Assembly (NCBI GenBank): GCA_000149265.1
Contig: CH002742.1
Span: forward strand, 331,029-395,028
Reading direction: 5' to 3'
Source: Ciona savignyi
Taxonomy: Eukaryota > Chordata > Ascidiacea > Phlebobranchia > Cionidae
Length of the DNA stretch: 64,000 bases
A model generated the notes under the pieces. It was not told where the DNA came from, did no database searches, and worked only from the letters and a program-made list of their open reading frames with translations. Positions 10,201-21,282 of this stretch are shown here, piece by piece (position 1 is the stretch's first letter; every line of letters starts with the position of its first letter). Position numbers and translations under genes: made by a program.

Positions 10201-12959
10201 AAGTTTGACTTATAGTGTTGTTGGCTTCTCTTTTGGCCTGTCTGTGACATATAAGAATCAAAGTGAACTTCAACGATGATGTTTAGAAATTATGATTACC
10301 TGTCACTTTTTCTCAATGTGATAGCTGGGCAAATAGATTTTGCATTTTGTTTCGGTTTCGAATCAGTTTCCAATTTTTTGGCCGCTTCTTTTTCAATGAA
10401 ATCCAAAGAAGAATCGTATTTAATTTCAGGAATATACGTTGTATTTTGCTGCAGCTCTTCAAACAACTAAACCGAATTAAGTGGTATAATTTATGAGGCC
10501 AGATGGAAGTTGTAATGTAAAAGCAAGTGGCGTGGGTGATTGACACTAGTTCGTGGTCCTTATTATTTGTGTTTAATGGACAGTACTTAAACCCATTAAA
10601 CAAAATCTAATCTATGTATTTTCCTTGGACACACTACCACAGCTTAATAATTTGCTGGTGGACAATATTTCATATGTAATTGTCTATGTTATAACACTCC
10701 TTAGGTTTCCACATTGATAAATATAAGTATCTTATACTATCACAAATCATATCAAAATTTATAATTTTCATTTTTAATATACATATATAAGTTTGCTGTT
10801 TGCTTTTGTAACCTGCTTTTGCACAAAATAAATAAATATAGTTATTTTACTAAGTGCATGAGACAGTTTTCTTGTATAATTCCAAATAAAGAAGTCAACC
10901 TGTGTGTGATAGCATTTGCTTCCTTAATCAACTACTGAAGGGGAATTCTTTGCCACAGAGTTCCTATACTATCACAAAAATAGAATTTATAATTTTATTG
11001 CAACTTTTACCTCACACATTTGCACAAGTTTGTGCAAACCGTAGCTAGAAGAAATTGACTTGAGTACATTGACATTCTTTTCATTTATACCCACAACATC
11101 ATTGTAGATGAAATTTAGTATAATTTCAAATGTTGCAGGAGGTATTCCAGCAATCTGAAAAACAACTAGTAAGGTGATATTGATCAGGCACTGGGATAGA
11201 AAAATATCAGCTATGTAAAACAATTCCATTGTTAAACAAAGAATCACACTTCTGTATGCAGTTTTTACTTAGTTTGTCAAACAGAGAAACACACTTATTT
11301 ATGCAATTATGACACAGTTAAAGCGATTAAAAGTAGATTCTATTGTTTATTTTATTGTTTAAGTTTGGCTACTTGTTTTATTGCAGCTAAATTCACAGTT
11401 GTCATTTATAAATAATTAATTTGCAGGGCTTAACCAGGCTGTGTCTGGGTTTCTTTATCCCTAATCTCACAAATTATTTGCACAGTTGTGGTAAGATACT
11501 TAGCATCCTCAATACATGGATTCAAAAAGGTTTCTTATTGCCATCAATTACTAAATAGACTTAACTAGAGTGTACAAGAAATGCTCTCACAACATAAAAG
11601 AAGAACGAACAATTGTCTTGCGACACTACAGTGATGCAAAGTTAAGTATTCAACTTACAATAAAACAATCTTGCTTTTCCTGAACTTCACTCAACAAATA
11701 TTGAGATGATGCCGCCAAGATTGCTTTGTGGGTATAGAATTCCTTATCATCTTTAAAAAGATACGATATAAATAAAACCGATTTTTAAACTTACTTTTTT
11801 TACAAACAAAATTTTAATTAAAACACATATTTAATGAATAAATATATTTTACAAAATTTGAAAATCCTTAATATACCTAATTTGATAATAAAGTCACAGA
11901 ATTGTTTTTGTATTCTGAATTTGTTCATTTGTGTAAGTAGTGGAGTTAGGAAAGTTGGAGTAAAGACCATGCTGCCATTTGCAAAAGTGACACCTACAAT
12001 AAAAATGGTATATTGTTTTAAAAAAACACAAAACAAGCAATATGATTGACCGTTGCAGGTACTTTAGTTTTGGGTATTTAACCTGAGTGCAGTAGAAGCA
12101 ATTCAATTGCTGCTGCTCTATTTGCCAATCTTCTCTCTTCTTTAAAACCATCCAATTCTTTGATTGTTGCTTTTACTTCATCAGTGTTATTTACAGTTAT
12201 TGACCAAACCACCTTTAATGAAGCTGAGTTTACCAGTGTTCCATTGTAATCTGCCGGGTTTAACACTTTTCTGCAAATATACAAAAATTGTAATTAATGA
12301 ATAAAGTCTAAACAGTTTAAATAAAGAGTCTTAAGAGTCTATACTGAAAAACGGGTGTTTGCCCTCCTAACTACTTATACAGAACCAAATTGTTTTCCTA
12401 TTTTTTAGTGCAGCAAATATGATTTATTTTACAAAAAAAAACTAATAAAAAGGAGATTGTGTGCACACTTGAAGTATGCACTTCTTGGACGTTTGCACAC
12501 TGCACACTAAAATATTTCGGTGCGTGCACACCTCGAGATCTCGGCGAAAAGTGACGTACTTTCCATACTGGCCAAGGAATAGGATATATACTTATACAAA
12601 AATAGGATATGTTAAATTTGAAATAGTTAAACTTTATATTGTAAGTCTGATAACCTTAGTAATTTAGTGTATCGCTTTAGAGAATATCACCTAAACAGTG
12701 GATTAAAAACTGAAACACATCTGAATCGTATAACCCATGCTTATTATCTGACAACTACCCTTGTGATTACACTCGTTTTTGCATTTACTATTAAAAAAGA
12801 ACATTCTATATGTTAGTCTTATGGTAAATTACTAACTTACCTTCTTAGTAATGAAGCAACAGCAACGATATCGTATTCAAATGCAGCTGCATAACTCCGA
12901 AAATATTGAATTACAGATTGTCGTGTTCTGCCAAGTGGGACAATGCTTTTCTTCACCAT
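7279..12959 (-). CDS. BTB domain and nine C2H2 zinc finger protein, 14 exons
   Basis: Exons (minus): 12841-12959, 12083-12270, 11877-11993, 11659-11750, 11011-11154, 10300-10466, 10144-10241, 9930-10027, 9333-9387, 9080-9247, 8625-8770, 7964-8105, 7777-7908, 7279-7481. All junctions keep phase and the total is 622 residues. Residues 1-115 are an unrecognised N-terminal region. About 120-230 form a BTB/POZ dimerisation domain ([33 protein letters not shown]). From about 364 there are nine C2H2 fingers with canonical spacing, several split by introns; finger 6 is rebuilt exactly only with the 55-bp intron 7909-7963. The family comprises nuclear DNA-binding regulators, often repressors. Its N-terminal extension ahead of the BTB is unusual. 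Intron 5 carries a decayed copy of exon 13. SINE and local duplications occupy other introns. Orthology is not assigned. Confidence 0.88.
8251..8535 (-). repeat. tRNA-derived SINE copy in an intron of the BTB-zinc finger gene
   Basis: A diverged family copy in the intron between exons 11 and 12. The agatatccgtgtttgatttc start, the aaggggcgttatt block and a degraded head (accctttcg) are recognisable. Confidence 0.55.
8795..9030. repeat. Local imperfect tandem repeat in zinc finger gene intron
   Basis: The phrase gcgaccatctgaatacca appears at about 8799 and 8942. It is followed each time by variants of catagtcaggtcagac, with a further half-copy after 8995. A linked block, ggccagatggaagt, recurs at about 10497 in another intron of the same gene. 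Confidence 0.6.
10787..10967 (-). pseudogene. Decayed copy of zinc finger exon 13 inside intron 5 of the same gene
   Basis: Positions 10787-10967 closely repeat 7672-7842, covering the intron 13 flank, the exon's donor (cacacag/gttgac) and the 3' half of exon 13. In the copy the finger sequence reads CGKEFPFSS and then meets an in-frame TGA, and a helix His is replaced. It lies between BTB exons 5 and 6, where including it would truncate the protein. It is therefore a non-functional duplicated exon fragment. Confidence 0.75.
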
Positions 12960-13894
12960 GATAAAATATATCAACTAATAGTTTTACTAACCATCTGAGA
13001 AATAAAAATATACCAAGTTAAGAAAAAACGTTGATCAATAAATTAACTAGAGTACCGACAGCAACTTTCCTGTTTTAGCCCGTTGGTCTTTCTTTTAAAA
13101 ACACAATTTATCATGTCAGTAGCTTTAACTATAATCTTGGTAACTCCAAAATTTTACCTATACTGTATATACGAGATATAATTAAGAACTAAAACAAATC
13201 AAAAATACATAATTTGTATAAGTATTTTCGTCAAAAATCCCCATTATACGGTTTCATCAAAGGGGGTTCCCGTGATATTTTCATAAAAAAAAGATACGAT
13301 GACAAACTGGAGATCTACATGTTAAATTGTTAACAACTACTACGTGTTAACCACCCCTTTTCTGTAAGCACAAACATTTGGCCCCCGTTAGAGTTACCTA
13401 ATGATTCTTTACATAGTGTATATCAAATCCGAACATGTTATCTATGGTCTGGTAAGGTGTGTGTTCGGTGTGTTTCCTTTCAGAGGATAGTCGTCGGTTG
13501 TTGGCGTGTGTTTGACGAAGGTTTGGAGTTAGGGTGTACGACAATCGGCCGTGTGCTTAGAAAAGTGATACTTTTATACTAGAAGGACTTACCAAAATAG
13601 TATCGACTGAAACGTTGCTTATGACTTATTATCTTGGTTTCATCCAATTTTACATTTCTGCACATTTCTTCGACCGAATAGTTTGGTAGTTTTTTTACCA
13701 AAAAAGTTATCTTTCTTGGACCTTTTCTTTGTTATCATAATTGGCGGAAAAGTAGAATAAACAGTGATATGGAAGTTGTGTTTCCGTGGATTATTCAAAA
13801 ACGATTGAAAATAATTTTGCGGCGCTTAACGACTTTCGTTCACCTTAAAATTCCCTATAGAATTGTAGATATTTAGTGTTCGAATGGTCTAGAC

Positions 13895-14349
13895 CAGCGT
13901 TTCTCAAACTATGGGTCGCGACCCAACGGTGGGTCGCGAAAAATTATAGAAAGCTCTGATTAACTATATACTACTGGCTATATCCTATACAAAAATCAAG
14001 GGGAAATTATCATAATTGTGACATCACACAATCTTGAATCGTGGCGTGATCTTCACCTGATGACCTCAGGTCATTGAAACTTTTATCTCTCACACGTGTT
14101 ACTATGAGGTTGATAACTGCAGTCGCAGACTTTTTTTAATTGCCTTGTTGCGCCAAATTTTTCGTTTATTTCACCGTGTCCGCGTGAGCGTAAAATGTTT
14201 GCCTGGGATACATAATTCCAGAGGTGTGTTCCTTTGCAACGATAGCGTAACCTAGAAACCAACAACAACTATATATAAAGTTAAGTGGGTCGCCATAAAT
14301 TGTGGTAATTAATAGTGGGTCCCAACTCTAAAAAGTTTGAGAACCACTG
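13895..14349. mobile_element. Non-autonomous hAT-type MITE with 8-bp target duplication
   Basis: A 455-bp element bounded by inverted ends: cagcgtttctcaaactatgg on the left and, read in reverse, cagtggttctcaaacttttt on the right. It is flanked on both sides by the identical octamer gtctagac (13887-13894 and 14350-14357). Eight-base target duplications fitting nTnnnnAn, and CAG-TTCTCAAAC ends, are typical of hAT transposons. The inside has no transposase frame, so it would move only with a transposase supplied elsewhere. Confidence 0.85.
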
Positions 14350-14500
14350 GTCTAGACACCTAGTAATATTGCATTACAATTGTCGTAGAATATGTTTTGG
14401 GGGAGAATGTCGGCTGCGAAAATATCGAAAAACGCCCGCATTTTCATGTTTTCTAAATTGTCGGGATATCTCGTGATGTGGTCTACCCTAAACTTAGGAG

Positions 14501-14765
14501 GATAAGATAGGATATTCATGTTTATCCCCGTGAGTGGAAAAAACAAGGGTTGACATACGAGTAATCGTTTTTTTTCATCGCGCCCACCGTCGGGTTACCG
14601 GAAATATTGCAGTGTATTGTGTTTGATTTACACGTTCCTTCAATTTAGCAGAACACATTAATCCGCTGGGTTCAGGCTATGTCCATTAAGTACCTTGCCC
14701 AAGGACACACCCGACTAGGTAGCGATGATTTTTGAATAAGCAACCCTTCGGATGAAACCGGGTCG
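14501..14765 (-). repeat. tRNA-derived SINE copy, head truncated
   Basis: A copy of the dispersed family that retains the gatattcatgtttatccccg start, the accgtcgggttaccgga block and the cccaaggacac block. It stops partway through the tRNA-like head after ggatgaaaccggg. Confidence 0.7.
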
Positions 14766-15352
14766 TAAATATAAGTAACCCAAACGTGAATATCCTATTC
14801 GAATTTTGACTGACGGCTAAAAATCAGGCGGGACAAACGGAACAAAGGGTACACATCCTGCTGTCTTTAAAACCCCCCAAATAACTTCTGCCGTATAGGC
14901 ATGCATTAGACGTTGTACAGGTATAGTAGCAAATGCACATGCCCTATATGGCAAGTGGTAAAACGCCAAATTTAATCAAGTAATAACTAAAACTATATTC
15001 TTAATAATTTATCATAAACAGTATACCTAACCTACCAACGTATACACTTTAAAGTGCTTTGCTGGTAATCGGTCTACTGTTTGTATACAACTGCCGTTGA
15101 ACTATAAATACAATGAAACCAAACAAAAATACAAATCTGAAAGGTATACTTCTAATAAATTAAAACCCAAGGAAAAGTATGGGCTGTTTAGAAATATGCT
15201 GTGACATAATTACAAGTTTTTGGAAACTATATAAAGGTTAACACCTCTTTGAACTAGAGTTTAGTTTGACTTTAAAAAAATACACTTATTGTGTCGATAT
15301 TTTTTGAAAAAGAGACATTGGAACAGCGTATTCAAAGCAGGCGATTTTAATC

Positions 15353-18300
15353 ATGGGTTACAGCGTTCTTAATATTTTTCTCGTCATATACAGTACTGTA
15401 AACTGTATAGCTGGTAAATATAAACTTTTAACTAGTAATAGATGATATAAGTTACCAGAAGAAATAATCAAATGTATTCTTTCAGTTGAATATCAAAGAG
15501 TGGGCAAAGTCGCAAAGGAACGAGATCTCATCGATACCACTGTGAACGAACCAGTTATTCTGCATCAATTCAAAACAAAATGTAGCGGAGATCTTATCTC
15601 TGTGAACTTTCACGCCGCGGTGGAAAGTAATTTTGTATTCCAGGTATATAAGCTGATGCTTTTCACATATCCACTACTGTATATAAATTATTTGTGAATA
15701 AATGTATCTTACAATGTCGTTCAACAGGTTTGGAGGCCCTTTGGGGTTACGAGTACAAGCTTCTTCATTCGATTGACATTTTATCCAAACCGGGCATGAA
15801 CACGGTAAGTTTCAGCAAATATATTTTAAGTTTCATCGAATATATTTTCTTCAATAAGTATTAAAGCAAAATAATAAATATATATTCCCTTAAGACTTTT
15901 TTCCATTACAAATACCCCTTTGTGCCTTTAGGTTAAGCTGAGCAATCCATTGCCAATCGCCGAGGGTGACACAATAGGGATGTGTCCTATGCTGCAAAAT
16001 TCATTAAATTATTTAACTTTTCAACGAAACACACATCCTATACCAGTTACATTTTACGAAGGCGGCGGATTCTTTCTTAACGGTACGTAGTTTTTTTGCA
16101 GCAGAACTGAACATTGTATACATTATAAATTTCCTCGCATGCTTGCCAAAAAATAAAGTCTTTTATCGTATAGGTGCGGGCTGTGATGAAATACAGCAAG
16201 GCGAGGTATGTCCCCAGATACGGCATTCCTCTGGAACAAATATACAAAGAAGAGTATATTCCATTAATGCGATGGTAAAATGCTTTTCAAGTACGTAAGA
16301 TGCATTTAACCATTTTTGTTCAGCAACTATTTATCTGAAATGCCAAACTATCAGACGACCCAGCAGTACTTTAAGTCAAATTAGTAGCAAAGCCCGACTT
16401 GACCGGACGGTTGTTTCAGTGGTGGCGTGGCTATCGTTTTTTTAACCCCGGAATTAACATCAGTGTATCATTCTGTTCTTATAGAAGAAACAGAATCCAA
16501 AGAATGTGTTAATGGAATCGGAGTTGATTATAAAGGCAAGATAAACGTGACCAAGAATGAAGTTCCATGTCAGGTATTAATTTGTATACGAAATTTTTTA
16601 AATTATATGCGAAATTTTTAAACTATAGTATAGACGATTTTTTTAAATAAATATTACATTTTTACATTATATACGAATTTGTTAAGCTATATACAAAATT
16701 GTTAAACTATATACGAAATTTTTAAACTATTTACGAAATTGTTAAACAATATACGAAATTTTTAAACTTACTTCTTTCCATAGAACTGGAGAAACAGACT
16801 TCCTCACGTCCCCAACTATAACCCATCCACTCATCCCGATAAATTTCTGGACCAGAATTTCTGCAGAAATCCCGACAACGACCCCAAAGGTCCGTGGTGT
16901 TACACCATGGACCCCGGTGTAAGGTGAAAGGCGTTTAATCTTTAATAATTTTCAATTAACGGACCTATTTCTGCAGACATGACTATTGCGCTATCCCTCA
17001 ATGTAACGGAGCCACAGTCCGTTCATCCGCAATCGGAACATTGTTGAACCCCTTTCCGTTTGTTGTAACAAACAAGGAACAATACCATATCGGCTATGAC
17101 GTGATCGGCAGACCTTCATCATTTGGTTTACCGGGAACAACAGTTATCTTAACAAGTACGCCGATCGTAGTAATTTTTCTTGTATAACTGGTCAGTATTG
17201 TACAGTAATGAAAATTTGTTGCATATAGAAACTGGCTCGAAATGTGACGGTCGGATTGAAAATATTGCTCTGTGGGCCTCAGGACCCGGTTCTATCAAAT
17301 TACAGGTGTGGCGATATAATGTCATGATTGGGTTTTCCCTGTGGTGGGAACGCGAAGTCACTGTTATGCGCGGCTATAACACGGTAAGTCATGTTTATTT
17401 TAAAAAAAATACTGCGTTTACTCAAATTAGTTCAAATAAATATATAAATTATGTCTTTCTAAGGTCAATCTTGAAAGTACGCTAGTGCGTATTGGTCGAA
17501 ATGATGTGTTGGGTTTCACCGCACCCCTCGTTGCTTCCACCTTCGTGAGTTACTCTGAAGACAAAGGCGACTTTTATTTATATTCCAACTCGTGTTTAAG
17601 AACGAAGCGTGGCAGACTGTGCAAGGGGTAATTTGAAATAAACATAGCTTTACTTTGTATTATAAAGATGGCTCTTCTAACCATATTGTATAATATTTCT
17701 GACACATCCTTGTTTAGAAATACTCTAAAGATATAGATTTGTAAATCAACTTTCATATTGTGGTCGTTAGTATAGTTTAAAAATATACTTGAAGTACAAT
17801 ATATTATCCAGCTATTAATGTAATAATATAACATATAATAAACAATCTTACAGGTTGAAGCTGTCATCCCCACACGCATTGACGGACATTGCTGCGTGGT
17901 CGAATGATATAACTCAATCTTTGTTAGATGCTGCGAACTTTCAACGCAGTGCCGGAACCGTTGCAACCCACTCCTTAATCAGAGAGTTTTCAATTAAAGC
18001 TTCTGTCTTGTGCGGTTAGTCCACTAAATTACCAAACCGTGACCACGAATTTGCATGCAGTGGATGTCTCTTGTGCCCGGTAAAAATTTAATAATCCTGA
18101 ATTCAGGCGGTATAGAGCGGCTAGATGTTAACGCAATTTCTTTATAAACAACATGTTATTTAAAAAGTATATTTGCTTTTACTCATATCAGATCATGGTG
18201 ATCAGTCGTTTATCGGTACCGTAATACATTTACGTCGTTTAAATTTTCAGACCAGGACCCTTTAACGTTTGAAAGAATGGAAACCATTGGGTCTAATCCG

Positions 18301-19266
18301 AGGCCAAATGCTCCGAAACCAGTCAAACCTCAAATGCTCCCACCACCTGGTTTAAGCGGATTTGGAACTGCCGTGAATCGTAATTTCGTCGACGTTGTCA
18401 GCACAAGCAGAACTGTTTTCCTACCAGGTTCTGCTTTCTCGTGCGACGGTCATCTCAGGGAGCTGACACTATTTTTAGCTCAAGTTCGACCCTCAGTCAA
18501 AGTCTTTTATGAGTTCGTAATAGTCCAGGTTGGTTGCAGGATCAAAACACATCCTGTTATTCGGCATATCACAGATATATGCATATCTACTGTTTCTATA
18601 GATCTGGAGACCAGGAATTTACTCCGACATGAAATCTGTGGAAACCTTGCTTTTTCCTGAACTGAAACGAAGCGGCTTTCGACTTGTATGGGAATCACCT
18701 GTGTCTGGGTATTCCACAACCGCTGTCACGGTATAGCAGTAAATGCAGTACATTTAATAGACCCATTAACTACGCCTCATACGTTCATTTTTAGACTAAA
18801 GGAATTAAATGTTCAAGTAAAGAAAGGTGACATCGTCGGGTTCACTACAAAGAACATGTTTGGACAGCAAAGCAGTTCATTGCCTTTTGATACATTTGGT
18901 GGGCAATATTACGTGTCAGACTCCTGTTCTAAAATTACGCCAGCGGTAAGTAATATTTGCGCTCTATACGCTTCGCTGTTATATAGTTATACATACCACT
19001 ATGCACCTCAACCAAGATGGAACGCAGTGTTGCACGCTTTTGCGGTTTATTTTTTATACTACAGTACAGCTTCCGTTCACTTACATTTACCATGCAAAAT
19101 ATAATACAGCGTTTTTTTGCAGATACATAGTCCGATGGGGATATTAAACATAATGTCTCAATCTTCGCCGGGTTATGAAAATATTTGCTTCGACTTCATT
19201 TCGTCTCGGGCGATTGGTTCCGGACGAAGAACTTACTCCATTAATGCAGATGTAGTTTGTCTTTAA
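15353..19266 (+). CDS. Secreted kringle protein with three copies of an unnamed extracellular module
   Basis: Exons: 15353-15413, 15486-15643, 15728-15804, 15932-16082, 16174-16294, 16420-16573, 16784-16923, 16977-17155, 17229-17383, 17464-17627, 17854-18014, 18251-18528, 18602-18730, 18802-18945, 19123-19266. Residues 1-20 are a signal peptide. About 214-294 form one kringle: [42 protein letters not shown]. On both sides are three related modules (exons 2-5, 8-10, 12-15). They share a CxG..I start, a Q(V/I)WR motif at or near an exon boundary, and a GD.(I/V)GF or GDTIGM motif. Modules one and three end in YSINA. Predicted length is about 738 residues. Exon 3 is one base short of keeping frame and meets TGA at its end, so either the sequence has an error or the gene carries a frameshift. 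The exon 14 acceptor is uncertain by a few bases. An extracellular role is likely; the specific function is unknown. Confidence 0.8.
16580..16769 (+). repeat. Intronic minisatellite in kringle gene
   Basis: Imperfect tandem units of about 20-22 bp, with the core tatatacgaaatttttaaac, fill most of the intron between the first two kringle exons. The units end just before the acceptor of the exon at 16784. Confidence 0.75.
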
Positions 19267-19570
19267 ACCGTGCATGTTACATTGACAAGATTTACATTTT
19301 TATTGCACATTTAATACAATACATAAACCAGTCGGGAAATGACTCGTTATATTAGCAAGTATTGACACTTTAAATAAATCAATTAATACAGGTACACCAT
19401 ATGGCTGAAACCATAAGATTCGTATACCACACGCGCATTCTTTGTTGTATCTTAGGTCGAACATTCAATATATTTACAACTGTAGATTAGGAATGCGATA
19501 AAATGATAGCGAGTGGAAATGGCAAATCTGTACAGACATGTTGTAATTTATACTGTGGCAACATATGATT

Positions 19571-21282
19571 TTAAAGGAAATTGTTGCCTCCGGGTAAACC
19601 GATTGTGGTGGTAGTTTCCTTTTGAATTTTAGTAGCTGATGTCGCATTGTCAAGGATATTTCTGATCGAGGTAACAACTGGTGGCTTTTCGGTTACCTGG
19701 TAGCAAACCATTTGGTGGTAACCCGCTAAGTAGCCGACAGCAAGGCCAACCGTGAAACAAAGCAACACAATAGCAATGTAGCGAAATGCAATGCAAAAAC
19801 AAGACGGCCCTGGGTTGTACTCCGGTGTTTTAAGACTGCCGCGAAATTCCATAGCAGGTATGTCGTAACTCGTGATATCAGTGTCATCGTCGTCCAATAT
19901 TTGAAATTTACCACCGTCGCCCCGCGCAGGCGAGAAAGCAGAAAAACTATTTTTAGCGGCACTGCTGTAGAGATTCAAAAGTGGGTTAACAATTAAGTGA
20001 ACAATAGTGTTATATACTTTTTACACAGATACGCTCGGTATAGCATATAGGCTGTGAAGACGAGTTTTGTTTTCTATTTCTTAATAATATTTCTAAAATT
20101 ATGGCACAGCGTTTTAGCTTCAAAGGCTTTCTTAAAGAATGTATTATTTTTGATTTTAGTAATAATTACCCAAACAAAATCTTAACGTTGAATTAATTTT
20201 CTCTATCTGAAACTTTGAAAACTGCTGTATCAACCAAGTAAACGAATCCCGTAGCAAGTCATATATGACCTAGTTCACCAATAGACCGTTTATAAAATAT
20301 GAATATAATATGGATATAACTAAAGCATTTTAGAGTCAAGCTTACCTATTTGGTCGGCTATCTTTACTCATAAATGACGCCCACTTTCCCTCAACAGTGG
20401 GGCTTTCAGCAAGATAGTTCAGGCGGTCGGCATTTTCTGAGTCGCAATGTATTTTCGTTTTATTCCAATACTTAAATTTAATAAACATACAATTATTTTC
20501 GCGTGCTTAGTTATGCTAGATAATATGAAAATTTACCATTCATGACTTTCATTTCTGTCGTTGCTATTACTTTCTGTTGATCCCGTTTAACGTTTGGGTC
20601 TCCTGGAGATGCACATTCTACCGAGTCTTCCGAATGACCATCTCCAGACCATCTGGGTGTGTTTACAGCATCGTTAATCTGATACATTAGTTGTACTCTT
20701 GCATTTCTTGAAACAGTTGGATGTATTCTATCTAGCCTTTCTTTTTTGGTATAGTTTTTTTACCGGTTTTATTAATTTTATAAGTTTAAAAACTGTGGTG
20801 GTCCTGTAACTAAGACTTTTTTTTATATGAAGAGCATTATATTATTCAGTCGCGGAAAATATTCGGCCATATAACCATTCATATGCTTGCCTTTCTTGAA
20901 ACGGTTGATCATCTTCGTCCCTGGTAGATGCCCATCTATCTCCCAAATGCCGTGTTACGTCGCTGCTTTTGTTTTCCGTGTAGGTCTAAAATAAGTAACC
21001 GCAACTGACATTACATTGATATTCATCGTCAACAGGGAGGTACAGTCTATTATACCAACCACAACAACACGTTCATATATATAATTGTTTAAGGTTGATT
21101 CTCTGTTACATTGCCCTTTTTACGTAATCAACTCAATAATTGACATGTGAGACAACATGTAGTAGAACAAAATAGAACGAACAAGTAAAACGTACTTCTC
21201 CGTTTTCATCGAGAGCATCTTCAAAGTTTTCATCAATTTCCATGTCCCATTCCAGCAATTCATCATCGTTTTTATAATCCAT
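19571..21282 (-). CDS. Single-pass membrane protein, 275 residues, 5 exons
   Basis: Exons (minus): 21196-21282, 20891-20985, 20537-20697, 20346-20436, 19571-19964; phases agree and the frame closes. The N-terminal 200 residues are acidic and polar with no signal peptide. One hydrophobic segment at about 207-228 (YIAIVLLCFTVGLAVGYLAG) is followed by a 45-residue tail with an NAT glycosylation site and a Thr run, suggesting type II orientation. Three short related motifs sit in successive exons: LGDRWAS, NTPRWSG and VEGKWAS. The intron after exon 2 would use a GC donor (gaaag/gcaagc), which is the only choice that keeps frame. The gene is tail-to-tail with the kringle gene, with 304 bp between the stops. 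I do not recognise the family. Confidence 0.7.

Larger units (their letters stand above)
12960..15352. other. Divergent intergenic region with two transposable elements
   Basis: This 2.4-kb spacer separates the start of the minus-strand zinc finger gene from the start of the plus-strand kringle gene, so both promoters should lie here. I see no clear TATA box tied to either start. The middle holds the hAT MITE (13895-14349) and a SINE copy (14501-14765). Confidence 0.5.

Noticed and set aside
17574-17966. 130-codon minus-strand frame
   Set aside because: It overlaps two verified kringle-gene exons on the plus strand and the intron between them.
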